A DNA stretch of 15,712 nucleotides from Acidobacteriota bacterium (GTDB taxonomy: Bacteria > Acidobacteriota > Blastocatellia > RBC074): positions 1-15,712 of the forward strand of contig JAKEHZ010000223.1 of the NCBI GenBank assembly GCA_022614735.1. Reading direction: 5' to 3'. This document shows positions 14,720 through 15,712 of the stretch, one piece after another. The notes beneath the pieces are model-generated. The model saw nothing but the letters and a program-made list of their open reading frames with translations, was not told where the DNA came from and ran no database searches. Within the stretch, counting starts at the first letter, position 1; each line of letters opens with the position of its first letter. A program made the translations under genes and the position numbers.

Positions 14720-15560
14720 ACGCTTCGGTCAACAGCGATCTTGCCTCCCACAGTTCGGGAAAGAATTTCTTATCGAGAGTCACTTTTAGATATGAAGCTC
14801 CACTGCTGCCACCCGTGCCCATCCTCGCGCCGATTGTCCGTTCGACCATCTGAATATGCCGCAAACGCCAACTAACGATCAACTCGTCGAATTCAGTCAG
14901 TCGTTCGCAGACATCAATCCAATCGCGATGCCCGCGTTCGTCATTATAAATCGCCAGTATCGCGCGCGCGCGCGCCTCGAATCTTTCCTGCTCAGTCGCA
15001 TCGGCTTTCAGCCCGGGCATGACGCCCAGCGAGGCCAGGGCTTCAAAAAACACATCGCGCAGCGAAGGCTCGCGCAGCCGCTTTTCGAGCTTTGCGTGCA
15101 TCTCCGGCGCCGGCTCGTGATAACGCAACATTTTCTCGTCTTTCAACCCGCAGAGGAATTCGATCTCGCGAAATTGTTCGGACTGAAAACCGCTCGCCGG
15201 GCGCAGCCTGCCGCGAAAGGCCAAAAAATGGGTCGGCAGCATCGTCTCCAGAATCGTGAACTGTTCAACCAAAACTCGCGCGATCTCCGTGCAGCGTCGC
15301 AACAAGCGCGCCGCTTCATATATTTCATCACGCGAATCGGGATTGGAGGCCGCAGCACGCAGATTGACGATCACTGCATCCAGCTCGTGCAGCAGTTGCT
15401 TGAACCAGAGTTCGTAGGTTTGATGAATGATAATGAAAAGCAGCTCATCGTGATGCGGCGGCGAAGATTGCAGGTGTTGAAGGTTGGTCAATTCAGCAAC
15501 GCGCAGATATTCACCATAGGTCAACTGATTTGAGTTTGATGATTGCATTGGTTCAGGCAT
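14718..15560 (-). CDS. kynA: Tryptophan 2,3-dioxygenase
   Basis: The protein has 280 residues, the typical bacterial length, and is a cytoplasmic heme enzyme that opens the indole ring of L-tryptophan to N-formylkynurenine. Hallmarks are LTYGEYLRV, PPHHDELLFIIIHQTYELWFKQLLHELD (34-61, with substrate-pocket Phe42 and His46), FRGRLRPASGFQSEQFREIEFL (Arg116 for the substrate carboxylate), the heme-ligand His235 in RLRHIQMVERTIG, and GTGGSSGASYL (248-258, Thr249). The start has a weak GGA upstream. It precedes the HAD and kynureninase genes on the same strand. The formamidase normally acting between the two enzymes is not in the window. Confidence 0.95.
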   Translation of the reverse strand: MPEPMQSSNSNQLTYGEYLRVAELTNLQHLQSSPPHHDELLFIIIHQTYELWFKQLLHELDAVIVNLRAAASNPDSRDEIYEAARLLRRCTEIARVLVEQFTILETMLPTHFLAFRGRLRPASGFQSEQFREIEFLCGLKDEKMLRYHEPAPEMHAKLEKRLREPSLRDVFFEALASLGVMPGLKADATEQERFEARARAILAIYNDERGHRDWIDVCERLTEFDELIVSWRLRHIQMVERTIGARMGTGGSSGASYLKVTLDKKFFPELWEARSLLTEA

Positions 15561-15610
15561 TGTTGTTCCGTGTCATCTGATGGTTGTAGTAAATTGGATT
15601 CTGTAAGAAT

Positions 15611-15640
15611 TACCGCCAGGTCGCCAAGATCGCCAAGGAC
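15611..15640. repeat. Short tandem CGCCAAG-type repeat upstream of kynA
   Basis: The words CGCCAGGT, CGCCAAGAT and CGCCAAGGA follow each other with a 9-bp period, giving three imperfect copies. Similar short GC-rich runs occur in many intergenic regions. It lies within the presumed kynA promoter region, but I see no clear promoter pair there. Confidence 0.5.
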
Positions 15641-15712
15641 GTCTGGAAGTACCCGGCGTTATTGGCGTCTGGTTACATCACAATCGATCTTGGCCGGACA
15701 ATTGTCAAGGAT

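Noticed and set aside
14960..14978. CG dinucleotide run (possible Z-DNA tract)
   Set aside because: It lies inside kynA, where it encodes an Ala-Arg alternation in a normal position for the protein.
14856..15533. 225-codon frame opposite tryptophan dioxygenase
   Set aside because: It is antisense to a complete, motif-perfect dioxygenase.
15561..15712. Promoter for kynA
   Set aside because: On the minus strand a TTGACA occurs near 15702-15707, but no acceptable -10 box follows at the right distance.

Overview
The window looks like chromosomal DNA of an Acidobacteriota member. The best clue is the large secreted NHL beta-propeller protein at 2664-5792, whose C-terminal region resembles the domain catalogued as TIGR03437, typical of Solibacter and its relatives. 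Moderate GC, long intergenic palindromes and the mix of DUF3857, kynurenine-pathway and FemAB genes fit this. Phylum assignment is an inference from protein style; no rRNA or tRNA gene was seen.

Layout: (1) 1-183 is a near-perfect long palindrome. (2) 184-2154 (-) is an exported DUF3857/transglutaminase-like protein that appears to lack the catalytic Cys and His. (3) 2664-5792 (+) is the exported NHL protein. (4) 5793-6810 has no convincing gene but is dense in structure: a good sigma-70-type promoter, ten copies of a 28-bp tandem repeat, a nested imperfect palindrome, and a mosaic of palindromic elements. (5) 6811-11964 (+) is the most interesting part, a four-gene cluster. It comprises a 59-residue peptide with a short leader-like N-terminus ending in Gly-Gly followed by a strictly alternating Lys/Ser tail; a FemAB-type aminoacyltransferase; a fusion of a PqqD-like domain, an M50 site-2-type metalloprotease and an HlyD-type periplasmic adaptor; and a 335-residue protein with a ParB/sulfiredoxin-like motif. 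Two strong RNA hairpins separate the peptide from its downstream genes. (6) 12022-15560 (-) carries membrane-anchored MsrB, kynureninase, a HAD phosphatase and tryptophan 2,3-dioxygenase, with two more long palindromes in the spacers.

My reading of region 5 is a candidate ribosomally synthesised, post-translationally modified peptide system. The PqqD-like domain would bind the leader, the M50 domain would cut in or at the membrane, and the HlyD part would conduct the peptide across the periplasm. The FemAB protein would modify it, perhaps by adding amino acids to lysine side chains as FemAB enzymes do to peptidoglycan lysine. The ParB-like protein is an unassigned candidate modifier or regulator. 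None of these activities is shown by the sequence alone; the domain identities are fairly clear for three of the four genes.

Region 6 would carry out the first and third steps of tryptophan catabolism to anthranilate; no kynurenine formamidase is in the window. The three long palindromes at 18-128, 12566-12659 and 14612-14719 are one family whose copies differ from each other while their own arms still pair, which suggests a conserved hairpin element.
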